A stretch of DNA of 64,000 nt, taken from contig CAYNML010000026.1 in assembly GCA_964398185.1 (NCBI GenBank), forward strand, positions 5,545-69,544. Reading direction: 5' to 3'. The notes beneath the pieces were generated by a model. It made no database searches. It was not told the DNA's origin and saw only the letters and a program-made list of their open reading frames with translations. Every line of letters begins with the position of its first letter. The stretch's first letter is position 1. Shown piece after piece: positions 42,034 through 50,145 of the stretch. The position numbers were made by a program, and so were the translations under genes. The stretch is from Fen-1058 sp964398185 (lineage in GTDB: Bacteria > Chloroflexota > Anaerolineae > Fen-1058).

Positions 42034-45000
42034 CTAACGCGACCCGACCACTGCGCCCAGCGAATCGCACGCCGGACAGCTGTCGCCCGGTCGGATGATG
42101 GCGTAGCCCGCCATCGGATCGCTGTCGTAATTGGTGAAGTCCACGTTCCAGATGATCATGATGCGCACCTTGCCGCTGTTGATCGACATCGCCGCAGCCT
42201 CCGCCAGCCACTGCGCTTGCTGCGCCAGCGTGACATCTTTGGCCCACGCAAACGCGGGGGCGGCCTGTTCCAGCGGCGGATAGCCTTCGTCGGTCAAGTA
42301 ACCGAACTCGGTGAAGCACACCTTGCGCGCGCCACCGAAGGCGCCATAGTATAGATTCATCGTTGGGGCGAAGTACCACGAGTAGTGTGTGCCGCCCGCG
42401 GGATGGCCTGAACTGGCCGACGGTGAGGTCGCGCCTGAGTTGTGATGCGCGCCCACGCAGTCCATGTAGTTGGCCGCACCGGCTGCGGCCATCTGCTGCA
42501 GGAACACATCGTCGTTGCAGCCGCCCGCCTGGCAGCCGCCCGCAAAGAAACCGGTGGGCGCCAGGGCGGCGCTGACCACCATCGTGTTGGGATTGGCCGC
42601 TTTGATGGCGTTGTAAGCTTTGGCCAACAGCTGGGTATAGGTCGCGCCGCTCACCTGACCGGTGGGCCATTCGCGATCGATGTTGGGTTCATTCCACACC
42701 TCGATCGCATCCGCACCCGCGGCGGCCATCGCCGCCACCGATTGGGCATACTCAGCCTGATAGCCCGGATCGGTCACGCGACTCTTGTCGCCCAACACGC
42801 CCAACAGCACCTTGAAGCCCGCGCCGTGCGCCATGTTGATCAACCCAGCCGCGTCGCCACCCGCAAAAGTCTGCACCTTGATCCAGCTCATGCCAGCTTT
42901 CTTCATCAAGTCGGGGCGGCGGAAGCCGTTGACGTGACCGCCCAGCTCAAATGAACCAACGTTTACTGGACGCGTAACGGGCGGCGGATTGCCAGCCACA
43001 ACATTGCCCGCCGGCGGATCACCGGCGACGATGACGGCGCTCAATTGCGTGCCGAAATTGGTCTGGCCGCTGCGCAGCTGCCACAGCCCGGTGTAGTTGC
43101 CGTACTGTTCGGGCGAGGTCAATTCCACGCTGACTTCTACTTCGGTGTTGGGCGCAACTTTGCCCACCGGCACCGTGTCGGGCGAGGCCATCTTGGCGCC
43201 GCTCACATAGACCAGCGCCGTATCTTCCGGCCAGTCACACGAGCCGCTGTTGCGCACTTTCCAGGTCTTCTTGAATTTCTCGGCGTTCTTGAATTTGGAG
43301 CCATCGGGCACGGTAACGTCGGCCACGTAGGTTGAACTGAGGCACGCTGCGTTTGCCGCCGTTGCGGTTGGGGTGACGGTGGTTCCCGCCGTCACCGTAT
43401 CCGTCGTCGTAGTGGTGGCGGTCGCCGTGATGGCCGCCGTGTCGCTGAGCGCGGCGGTGATGCGGAGCTTGCTCTCACCGTGCGGTTGTGATCCAACTAA
43501 GGCGGCGATCTTGAATTCACCGGCTTGATCGGGGACGGTCCACACGTAGGTGGTATCGGTGATCGGGCGGGTGATGGTGATGATCTGGCCGTTCGCCAGC
43601 TCGATCTTCCACTGCATATCGAACGGCGTGGGCAGCCCTTGCGGCACGGCCTGCTGCCGATAGCCCTTCAGCGCTTGCGCGAGCGAGGCCTGTTCAACGT
43701 CGCCTGCCAGGCCGGTGATCACGGCGCCGCGCATGTGCCGCGGCAGTAGCAGTTCCAGTTGGCGGGCCAGCGTGCGCGCCGTCTTGACTACCACTTCGCG
43801 CGGCTTGCCGTTGTCTACATATTTGAAGCGGTACGTGTGCGTGACGTCGTCGTATTCAAAGTCGCTGACTTGCGTCGGATTCGCCAGCGTCAGCGTGAGG
43901 GTCGAACCGGGCGTGAGGGAAACGGGCTCCGTGAAGCTGAACTGGCCGATCGGTTTGATGGCTTCCGCAAAAGGCACTTCCACGGTCTGGCCGTCTTGCG
44001 TGGCGAGGCTGGCCACGGAATAGATCGGTTGGAACTTGTAGCGATCGATCTGCGTGGGCGCCCAATCGACCAGCGCGTAACCGGTCTTGCCGCTCAGGTA
44101 GTTGGCGGGGTCCTGGCCGAAATCGGCTTGCACGATGTCCACTGCATTGCCGATGGCGACCCAGTCGTAACCGGCGGTATCCGGCGCGCCGTTCTGATCG
44201 ATGGACGGCGCGGGCAGCACCACGGCCAGCAGCTTCGTTTCTGCGTGCAGCCGATCGGCCAACTGCTCGATCAGTGTCGTAAAGGCGGCGCGGTCTTCCA
44301 CCGGCAGCCCGCGATAATCGATGGCGAGGCCGGCGAAGTTCTTGCGGGCGGCCAGCTCGACCAGTTTGTCCAAATGCGTCCTGGTCGCGGCTTCATCGGC
44401 CAGAATGCTTTGCACGGGGGCCGCTTCCAGCGACTGCACCACCGGATACAGCCGGGCTTTGCCCAGGTCTGGCAGGTCGCCTGCCGTGGCAACGATGGCG
44501 CCATCGTCGGCGACGGTCCAGCCCAGAATGAAGGCCTCAGTTACGGTATCGGCCGCCCCGGCTGGCAGCTGCTGGCCGGGCCGCACTTGCACACTCACAG
44601 CTGGAGCCATGGAGGTGGATTGGAACAGGGCAACGCTCTGCGGCAAAGCAGCAACCTGCGCCGAGACTGTGCCGCCAGCCGGATCGACATAGGCGCCCAG
44701 CCACGACCAGCTGGCGCCGTCCCACCCGTACAAGTCATACGTTTGATCGGGCTGCGCGGTGGCGGGCAGCGCCACCGCGATGCTGGCCGGAACCGGGTCC
44801 TGCCCGCAAGCGCTGAGCTCATAGACGGGGCTGCGCAAAACCAGCTGCGCCGGTTGTGCCGCTTGCGCGGCAGACAGCTCCTCGCCAGCCTGTCCCGTTT
44901 CATACTGAGCCTGTTCGATGGCTGTGGTATTGAAGGTCAACGAACGGCTCGAATCCGCTAACGCCACCGTCAGCCCGTCAGGTGTGGTGACTGCGGGCGA

Positions 45001-45153
45001 GTCGGCGTTGAGTGTTGTGCCGGTGCAGACCAGTCCGGTGCGCTCCAGCACGGAGACAGGGGGCAACAGTAATCCGATGACGACGAGCACGGCCACGCTG
45101 GCCGCGCCGATGATCAGCCAGCGGCGGTTGCCTGAGAAGCGAGAGGTACTCAT
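42034..45153 (-). CDS. Large anchored protein: GH18-like, NBR1-type Ig and GH-A-like domains
   Basis: A 1039-aa protein. Membrane anchor at about 12-34; beta-rich part; GH18-like barrel (about 215-500) with ARKNFAGLAIDYRGLPVEDR, where the usual catalytic DxxDxDxE ends in Arg rather than Glu; Thr-rich linker (about 580-620); an NBR1-type Ig-like domain (about 625-730, FKKTWKVRNSGSCDWPEDT, YTGLWQLRSG); and a C-terminal clan GH-A-like barrel with IEVWNEPNIDREW and KVCFTEFGYLTDEG, both Glu kept. Probably a cell-surface glycan-binding or hydrolysing protein. Confidence 0.88.
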   Translation of the reverse strand: MSTSRFSGNRRWLIIGAASVAVLVVIGLLLPPVSVLERTGLVCTGTTLNADSPAVTTPDGLTVALADSSRSLTFNTTAIEQAQYETGQAGEELSAAQAAQPAQLVLRSPVYELSACGQDPVPASIAVALPATAQPDQTYDLYGWDGASWSWLGAYVDPAGGTVSAQVAALPQSVALFQSTSMAPAVSVQVRPGQQLPAGAADTVTEAFILGWTVADDGAIVATAGDLPDLGKARLYPVVQSLEAAPVQSILADEAATRTHLDKLVELAARKNFAGLAIDYRGLPVEDRAAFTTLIEQLADRLHAETKLLAVVLPAPSIDQNGAPDTAGYDWVAIGNAVDIVQADFGQDPANYLSGKTGYALVDWAPTQIDRYKFQPIYSVASLATQDGQTVEVPFAEAIKPIGQFSFTEPVSLTPGSTLTLTLANPTQVSDFEYDDVTHTYRFKYVDNGKPREVVVKTARTLARQLELLLPRHMRGAVITGLAGDVEQASLAQALKGYRQQAVPQGLPTPFDMQWKIELANGQIITITRPITDTTYVWTVPDQAGEFKIAALVGSQPHGESKLRITAALSDTAAITATATTTTTDTVTAGTTVTPTATAANAACLSSTYVADVTVPDGSKFKNAEKFKKTWKVRNSGSCDWPEDTALVYVSGAKMASPDTVPVGKVAPNTEVEVSVELTSPEQYGNYTGLWQLRSGQTNFGTQLSAVIVAGDPPAGNVVAGNPPPVTRPVNVGSFELGGHVNGFRRPDLMKKAGMSWIKVQTFAGGDAAGLINMAHGAGFKVLLGVLGDKSRVTDPGYQAEYAQSVAAMAAAGADAIEVWNEPNIDREWPTGQVSGATYTQLLAKAYNAIKAANPNTMVVSAALAPTGFFAGGCQAGGCNDDVFLQQMAAAGAANYMDCVGAHHNSGATSPSASSGHPAGGTHYSWYFAPTMNLYYGAFGGARKVCFTEFGYLTDEGYPPLEQAAPAFAWAKDVTLAQQAQWLAEAAAMSINSGKVRIMIIWNVDFTNYDSDPMAGYAIIRPGDSCPACDSLGAVVGSR

Positions 45154-45261
45154 GGGTGCGCTAACTTCCTTTCAAAATCGCAAAAAGTGACGGCCCGTTA
45201 CTTGCCGTCACAAGGTTAGAGGCCGGTATCAATGGCCGGTCTATGCTAAGTTGGGCGCGAT

Positions 45262-45290
45262 TCTAGCATGGCTGTTTTGAATCTGCAAGC
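45262..45290 (-). promoter_or_regulatory. Promoter of the large glycoside hydrolase gene
   Basis: Minus-strand TTGCAG (45290-45285), 17-bp spacer and TAGAAT (45267-45262), about 108 bp before the start codon. Confidence 0.7.
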
Positions 45291-45322
45291 CACATCCCTG
45301 GCTAGGGGGAGGCAATCCCCGT

Positions 45323-45351
45323 TTGCACAATACTTGTGGGGTGAATATAAT
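45323..45351 (+). promoter_or_regulatory. Promoter of the PpiC gene
   Basis: TTGCAC (45323-45328), 17-bp spacer and consensus TATAAT (45346-45351), 53 bp before TTG 45405. It probably drives ppiC and the three anchored proteins that follow. Confidence 0.8.
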
Positions 45352-45404
45352 AGAAACGTCGCGAATTTGACAGTCCATCCAGCCAGTATCGATGAGGAGG
45401 TCGC

Positions 45405-46370
45405 TTGCTCAAGCGTTTGATGTCAAACTATCAGCAGCTTAGTGGAATAGTCATGGTGATGTTGGCGGCCCTGGTTCTGGCTGCCTGCGATTCAGCTCCA
45501 GCCCCGGCTGGCCCAGCCGGGTTGCCCACGGCTACGGCCGGTGCGCCTCAGCCTCAGGCGGCGGCGCCCACGGCTGTGCCGCAAGGACCGGCGGCCATCG
45601 TCAACGGCCAGGAAATTTCTATGGCGGTTTTTCTGCGCGAGGTGGCAAAGCGGCAGGCGCCGTTGATTCAGCGCGGCGTCAATGCGAACACACCGCAAGG
45701 CCAGGCGGAATTGGAGCAGCTCAAGCAGCTCACGCTGGACAACATGATCGATGACGTGCTCGTGCTGCAAGATGCGGCCAAACAAGGCGTGGCCGTGTCT
45801 GACGCTGAAATCGAAGCCGAGATCCAGAAGGGCATCTCAACCGCGGGCGGGCAGGCGAAATTTGAAGAGCAGTTGAAGCGCGAAGGCATGACGCTGGACG
45901 AGGCACGCAGCACGGTGCGGACGCAGTTGTTGTACCAGAAGATGATCGCGCGCGTCATCGGCAATCTGCAAACGACCGAGCAAGTTCACGCCCGTCACAT
46001 CCTGGTGGATTCGGCCGGAGTGGCACAGGCCCTGTTGGAGCAGATTCGCGCCGGAACCGATTTTGGGCAACTCGCGCAGCAGGCTTCGCTGGATACGACG
46101 ACGCGCGCCAACGGCGGCGATCTGGGCTGGTTCCCGCGCGGCAAGCTGGTGGCCAAGGAGCTGGAAGATGCGGCCTTTGCCTTGCAGCCGGGCCAGGTTA
46201 GCGAGGTTGTGCAAAGCGCCCTGGGCTATCACCTTGTCCAGACCTTGGAGCGCGATCCCGCGCGCCAGCTGGCAGGAAACGATCTGGTAGACGCCCAGCG
46301 CCTGGCGGTCGAGAATTGGCTCAATGGTTTACGCCTGCAGGCCCAGGTGCAGCGTCTGGCCGGGCAGTGA
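45405..46370 (+). CDS. Peptidyl-prolyl isomerase lipoprotein (PrsA/SurA type)
   Basis: A 321-aa extracytoplasmic foldase. The lipobox LAAC is at about residue 28, followed by a Pro/Ala linker, a SurA_N-like helical region (AAIVNGQEISMAVFLREV to about 190) and a PpiC rotamase domain (QVHARHILVDSA, GGDLGWFPRGKLV, ALGYHLVQTLE). The TTG start at 45405 has GAGGAGG upstream; ATG 45420 is the alternative. Upstream of three exported proteins, it may assist their folding. Confidence 0.9.
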   Translation: MLKRLMSNYQQLSGIVMVMLAALVLAACDSAPAPAGPAGLPTATAGAPQPQAAAPTAVPQGPAAIVNGQEISMAVFLREVAKRQAPLIQRGVNANTPQGQAELEQLKQLTLDNMIDDVLVLQDAAKQGVAVSDAEIEAEIQKGISTAGGQAKFEEQLKREGMTLDEARSTVRTQLLYQKMIARVIGNLQTTEQVHARHILVDSAGVAQALLEQIRAGTDFGQLAQQASLDTTTRANGGDLGWFPRGKLVAKELEDAAFALQPGQVSEVVQSALGYHLVQTLERDPARQLAGNDLVDAQRLAVENWLNGLRLQAQVQRLAGQ

Positions 46371-46396
46371 ACAACCATCAGGATTGAGGTCAGATC

Positions 46397-47098
46397 ATGA
46401 CAGAAGTCACCAAGCCGAAAAAATCGCGGGCCAGTCTGTTCAACGCGTTGACGTTAATCTTGCTGGGCTTGACTATCTTCATGGTCCTTTGCTACAGCAC
46501 GATCTTCTTCCTGCCAACTGTGTTCTTCAATCCGCTGCCGCCCTATAGTCAGGCGCTCTCAACCATGGCGCCACCGCCGACGCCAGCTCCCACGCTGCCG
46601 CCCACGTGGACGCCGACGCCCGCACAGACCATCAAGCCATCACCGACGCGCCCGTCGGTAACGCCGACGCCGTCGCGCACGCCGCGCGCCACGCGCACAC
46701 CGCTGCCGACCGATACCCCCACGCCGTCGATTACACCGTCCCCCACCGAGGATCTGTGCAAGTCTTTGGTGCTGCTCGGCCCGCCGCCGGCCCAGAAGTA
46801 CAATGCTTATGATCTGCCCACACTGGTCTGGAAATTTGACCGGCCGCTGGGGCCGAACGAGCACTGGGATGTGCTGCTCGATCCGCCGGGGAGCGGCATG
46901 GGATCGATCGCCTGGGCTGACCGCACTAATCCCAAAAACAAAGACTGCACAACCTATTGTGAACATACGATTGCTGTGACGGATATCTATCCGGGCGGCC
47001 GCTTCAATTGGACCGTCGAGCTCATTCGCACGGATGCCAAAGACAAAGTGTTGGGCGTGGTTTGCCCGGCGCCGCCCGCTTTCTTTTTTGAATTTTGA
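46397..47098 (+). CDS. Membrane-anchored Pro/Thr-linker protein 1
   Basis: A 233-aa protein. One membrane helix (about 15-38, LTLILLGLTIFMVLCYSTIFF) is followed by a Pro/Thr-rich linker (about 58-118, PTWTPTPAQT words) and a small extracellular domain with Cys pairs (CKSLVLLGPPPAQKY, CTTYCEHTI), reminiscent of a carbohydrate-binding or Ig-like fold. First of three tandem paralogs sharing anchor and linker. Its TGA overlaps the next ATG by one base. Confidence 0.85.
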   Translation: MTEVTKPKKSRASLFNALTLILLGLTIFMVLCYSTIFFLPTVFFNPLPPYSQALSTMAPPPTPAPTLPPTWTPTPAQTIKPSPTRPSVTPTPSRTPRATRTPLPTDTPTPSITPSPTEDLCKSLVLLGPPPAQKYNAYDLPTLVWKFDRPLGPNEHWDVLLDPPGSGMGSIAWADRTNPKNKDCTTYCEHTIAVTDIYPGGRFNWTVELIRTDAKDKVLGVVCPAPPAFFFEF

Positions 47099-47817
47099 TG
47101 CGCGAGCGTGCTGATCGTGATCGCCTGAAGACCGAGCGGATGTTGAACCGGCTGGCGCTGGTGTTGTTGGGGCTGACGGCCGTGGTGCTGGCCTGCTATC
47201 TGATCATCTTTCTGATCCCGGCCGTTCCGTTAAACCCGTGGCCGCCGATTGCGCAGGCCCAGCTTGTCACGTTGATGCCGACGGCAACGCTCAAACCGAC
47301 GCTGCCCGCCACGTGGACGCCAACGCCGGCGCAGACGTATCAGGCCGTGGCGACGCGCCCGCCTGACACCCCGGTCCCGACGCGCACGCCGCTGGCTTCA
47401 CGCACGCCGACTAAAAGTCCGGCGCTGCCGACAAAGTCACCTTACAAATTTTCGCCGGTGCGCGAGCCGGTGCTGACCGCCGATAAATATGGCGCGGCCT
47501 GCGGCAACTGGGGCGGGGTGGGCGGGCAGGTGCTCGATCTGAACGGCGCGCCGCTGACCGGAGTTTCGGTGGTGGGGTGGGGCGGGCCGATCGGGGAGCA
47601 GAACAAGCGCGTGTTCGTCTCGGGCAGTGATGCGCGCATCAATAAGTTCTACGGCGGCGATGGCGCTTACGAGTTGTACATCGGCGCACCGGGTGATTTT
47701 GAATTCTTTGTGGTGGTGTACGAAAACGGGCGGCCGGTGTCACCCGTGGTGAAAGTCAGCATGGTGAATGACTGTACACGCGATCTGGCCTTAATCAACT
47801 TTCAGCGGAATTTCTAA
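47098..47817 (+). CDS. Membrane-anchored Pro/Thr-linker protein 2
   Basis: A 239-aa protein with an anchor helix LNRLALVLLGLTAVVLACYL, a Pro/Thr linker with PATWTPTPAQTYQAV, and a globular C-terminal domain rich in Gly and aromatic residues (GNWGGVGGQVLDLNGAPLTG) that looks like a carboxypeptidase-regulatory or SdrD-B-like beta sandwich. The ATG overlaps the previous stop. A GTG/TTG one codon upstream is possible. Confidence 0.85.
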   Translation: MRERADRDRLKTERMLNRLALVLLGLTAVVLACYLIIFLIPAVPLNPWPPIAQAQLVTLMPTATLKPTLPATWTPTPAQTYQAVATRPPDTPVPTRTPLASRTPTKSPALPTKSPYKFSPVREPVLTADKYGAACGNWGGVGGQVLDLNGAPLTGVSVVGWGGPIGEQNKRVFVSGSDARINKFYGGDGAYELYIGAPGDFEFFVVVYENGRPVSPVVKVSMVNDCTRDLALINFQRNF

Positions 47818-47820
47818 ACT

Positions 47821-48648
47821 ATGGCACGTCGACGCTTCTTCAAACGATCAAAAGCGCAAGACCCGGCGATGGCGACCGAACCGCTCGAGGCGGCGGACGT
47901 TCCGCCGGCTGCGCCGCGCCGGCGCACGCCGCCATCACCGTGGTTAAACCGCCTGGCGCTGGTTTTGCTGGCCCTGGCGCTGTTGATCGGCGCGTGTTAT
48001 CTGATGATCTTTCTGAACCCCGCACTGTTTCTGAATCCTTTTCCGCCGCAAGCGCGGGCGGCTTTGGCGACTTTTGCGCCGACGTTGACACCGCAGCCGA
48101 CGTACACGCGCACCTTCACGCCCACCCCCACCAACACGCCGACGGTGACGCCGCGTCCTTCGCGCACGCCGACGCATACGGCCACACGGCGCCCGACACT
48201 CGATCTGACGATCACGGGCACGCCGCGCAACTTCCTGGCAACGCGCACGCCCACGCCCACGGCCACGCCCACGGTCGGCCCGACGAAATCGCCGTTCAAT
48301 TACACGGCCGAAGTGCTGTATCAGCGGGCGCAGTTGTATGGCTCCAATTGGTCCGGCATCGCGGGACTGATCTTCGGGCTGGATCTGAAACATCAGCCGG
48401 GCATCGGCGTGAAAGCGTGGGGCGATGATCCGCTGGGGCCGGAAGGCAAGCTGCTGCCCTCCGGTACGGCCACGCAGTACGGGGCGTCTGGCTTCGAATT
48501 TACGCTGGGCGACAAGCCGGTGAGCGGCCGGTTTAACGTGCAATTGTTCGATGCCAACAACCTGCCCATTTCCCCGATCGTCGAGATTGATCTCAAGGGC
48601 GATCCGCGCGCGAATCTGGCGTACATCATCTTCCGGCAAAATCACTGA
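47821..48648 (+). CDS. Membrane-anchored Pro/Thr-linker protein 3
   Basis: A 275-aa protein. A basic/Pro-rich cytoplasmic N-terminus precedes the shared anchor LNRLALVLLALALLIGACYL, then a long Pro/Thr linker and a C-terminal beta-sandwich-like domain (WSGIAGLIFGLDLKHQPGIG, FNVQLFDANNLPISPIVEI) related to that of protein 2. It starts 3 bp after protein 2 and closes the operon. Confidence 0.85.
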   Translation: MARRRFFKRSKAQDPAMATEPLEAADVPPAAPRRRTPPSPWLNRLALVLLALALLIGACYLMIFLNPALFLNPFPPQARAALATFAPTLTPQPTYTRTFTPTPTNTPTVTPRPSRTPTHTATRRPTLDLTITGTPRNFLATRTPTPTATPTVGPTKSPFNYTAEVLYQRAQLYGSNWSGIAGLIFGLDLKHQPGIGVKAWGDDPLGPEGKLLPSGTATQYGASGFEFTLGDKPVSGRFNVQLFDANNLPISPIVEIDLKGDPRANLAYIIFRQNH

Positions 48649-48729
48649 GTAACGATCGTGGACATCTTCCGTCCGCCGCGTTGATCTTCCACCACCTCGC
48701 AGCTGAGCAACGGCTCGGCCCGCGCTCCT

Positions 48730-48776
48730 CCTGTCTGGACTGGATCGCTTTGTATATCAATCCAGTTTAAGACAGG
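48730..48776. other. Bipartite inverted repeat before a decayed MFS gene
   Basis: CCTGTCT-GG-ACTGGAT and ATCCAGT-TTA-AGACAGG are inverted arms of 7+7 bp around TATATC. It could be a terminator without U-run or an operator. The rest of 48649-48788 shows no gene. Confidence 0.5.
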
Positions 48777-48788
48777 GGGTTCTTCAAG

Positions 48789-49199
48789 TTGCCTCCATCC
48801 AAAGTAATCCGGAGTTCATTGCTGTTCGGCGCCGTGCTCTACGGCGTCGAGCTGCTGGACGAATTTATCTATGGCTTGTTTGGTGCGGCGCTGCCGACGA
48901 TCAAGACGGAGTTGGCGCTGACGTACACGCCAGTCGGGTTGTTGTTCACACTGCCCGGACTTATCGCCGTCGGTGGTGAGCCGCTGCTGCTGGCCCAGTG
49001 CCTCATATTTGTGGCGAGCGGCGCCTACGTGAACCTCTCGCAGGCCACGTTGATCGATCGGGATCTGCAGCGCGCGGAACACACGATGGCGCGCCGGGCG
49101 CCGCTGCTGCTCGGCGGCCTCGCCGACTCGTTCGGCTTGCAGACGGCGATGTGGCTGTTGATCATCGGCCCCGTCGCGTTGATCTGGGGAGTGAGGTAA
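48789..49199 (+). pseudogene. MFS transporter with a large internal deletion
   Basis: 136 codons. The first about 55 residues (AVLYGVELLDEFIYGLFGAAL, split from VGLLFTLPGLI) match an MFS N-terminus, and the end (LLLGGLADSFGLQTAMWLLI) matches an MFS C-terminus, with roughly 250 residues missing between. Helices cannot form a complete transporter. TTG start, no clear ribosome site. Confidence 0.65.
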
Positions 49200-49262
49200 A
49201 ATCACGAGGCGTGGAGCAAGTCAACAACTTGCCCTGCATTCTGTTTTTGACGAAAGGATTTC

Positions 49263-50087
49263 ATGACTCGCATCGATCTGCACCTGCACAGCACTGCGTC
49301 CGATGGCGTCTGCTCACCGACGGAAGTGGTGCGTCTGGCCAAAGAACGCGGCCTCACCACGATCGCGTTGACGGATCACGACACCACCTCCGGTTGGGAA
49401 GAAGCCATGGCTGCCGGGCGCGAGCTGGGCGTCGAAGTGTTGGGCGGCTTTGAAATCAACAGCGAAACTGATCTGGGCCACATCGATTTTCTGGTATACG
49501 GCGCAGATGCGGACAATGCTGAGTTGCAAGACTTCTTGTTGACGATCCGCGATGGGCGCGTGGGTCGCGCTAAAGGCATGGTGAAAAGGCTGGCCGAGTT
49601 GGGTATGCCGCTGGAGTGGGAACGCGTGCTGCACTTCGCGGGCGCTGCGCAATCGATCGCGCGGCCGCACGTGGCGCGGGCGTTGGTCGAAGCCGGCTAT
49701 GTGGCTTCCACGCAGGAAGCGTTCGACCAGTATCTCAACGATCAGGGGCCGGCGTATGTCCATCGGTTGGAGGTCAAACCGCAGGACGTGATCGACACGA
49801 TTCATCACGCGGGCGGCGTGATCGTGTTATCGAGTCCGGAGCATTCCAAGACCACGCCTCTCACACCGACGCTGGCCGAGATGGGGCTGGATGGCATCGA
49901 GGTGTACTATTTCGATCACTCGGATGAGAAGAAGATCGAATTGCTGGAACTGGCGCGGCAGCACAACTTGATCGTGACGGGGGGCAGCGATTTTCACGGC
50001 GACAAGACGCACGCGGAACTGGGCTCGGTCTACGTCCCGCTGGAAGTGCTGGATCGCTTGAAGGCGCGCATCGCGCAACGACGTTAG
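49263..50087 (+). CDS. PHP-domain phosphoesterase (TrpH/YciV-like)
   Basis: A 274-aa metal-dependent phosphoesterase. It begins with RIDLHLHSTASDG, continues ALTDHDTTSGWEEA, GFEINSE, ARPHVARALVEAG and ends TGGSDFHGD, all PHP metal-site motifs. YciV-type members act as 5'-3' exoribonucleases or on 3',5'-nucleoside bisphosphates; which applies here is open. Confidence 0.92.
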   Translation: MTRIDLHLHSTASDGVCSPTEVVRLAKERGLTTIALTDHDTTSGWEEAMAAGRELGVEVLGGFEINSETDLGHIDFLVYGADADNAELQDFLLTIRDGRVGRAKGMVKRLAELGMPLEWERVLHFAGAAQSIARPHVARALVEAGYVASTQEAFDQYLNDQGPAYVHRLEVKPQDVIDTIHHAGGVIVLSSPEHSKTTPLTPTLAEMGLDGIEVYYFDHSDEKKIELLELARQHNLIVTGGSDFHGDKTHAELGSVYVPLEVLDRLKARIAQRR

Positions 50088-50089
50088 AA

Positions 50090-50123
50090 AACCTCCCGGA
50101 GATTTGCGAATCTCCGGGAGGTT
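50090..50123 (+). terminator. Hairpin after the PHP gene
   Basis: AACCTCCCGGAGATT (50090-50104) and AATCTCCGGGAGGTT (50109-50123) form a perfect 15-bp stem with a TGCG loop, followed by CGTTTG. A CCTCCGGGAGG-family repeat likely acting as terminator. Confidence 0.65.
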
Positions 50124-50132
50124 CGTTTGAGG

Positions 50133-50138
50133 TATCAT
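50133..50138 (+). promoter_or_regulatory. -10 element seven bases from the NAGPA-like start (leaderless)
   Basis: TATCAT is followed by TACGCGC and ATG 50146. There is no ribosome-binding site, supporting a leaderless transcript. Confidence 0.5.
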
Positions 50139-50145
50139 TACGCGC

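Noticed and set aside
43759..44961. 400-codon + strand frame across the large glycoside hydrolase gene
   Set aside because: Repetitive Arg/Gly/His composition, no promoter or ribosome site; the minus strand has clear domains and its own promoter.
48649..48788. Possible tRNA or small RNA in the intergenic region
   Set aside because: Only a bipartite inverted repeat is present; no acceptor stem, T-loop or CCA pattern found.
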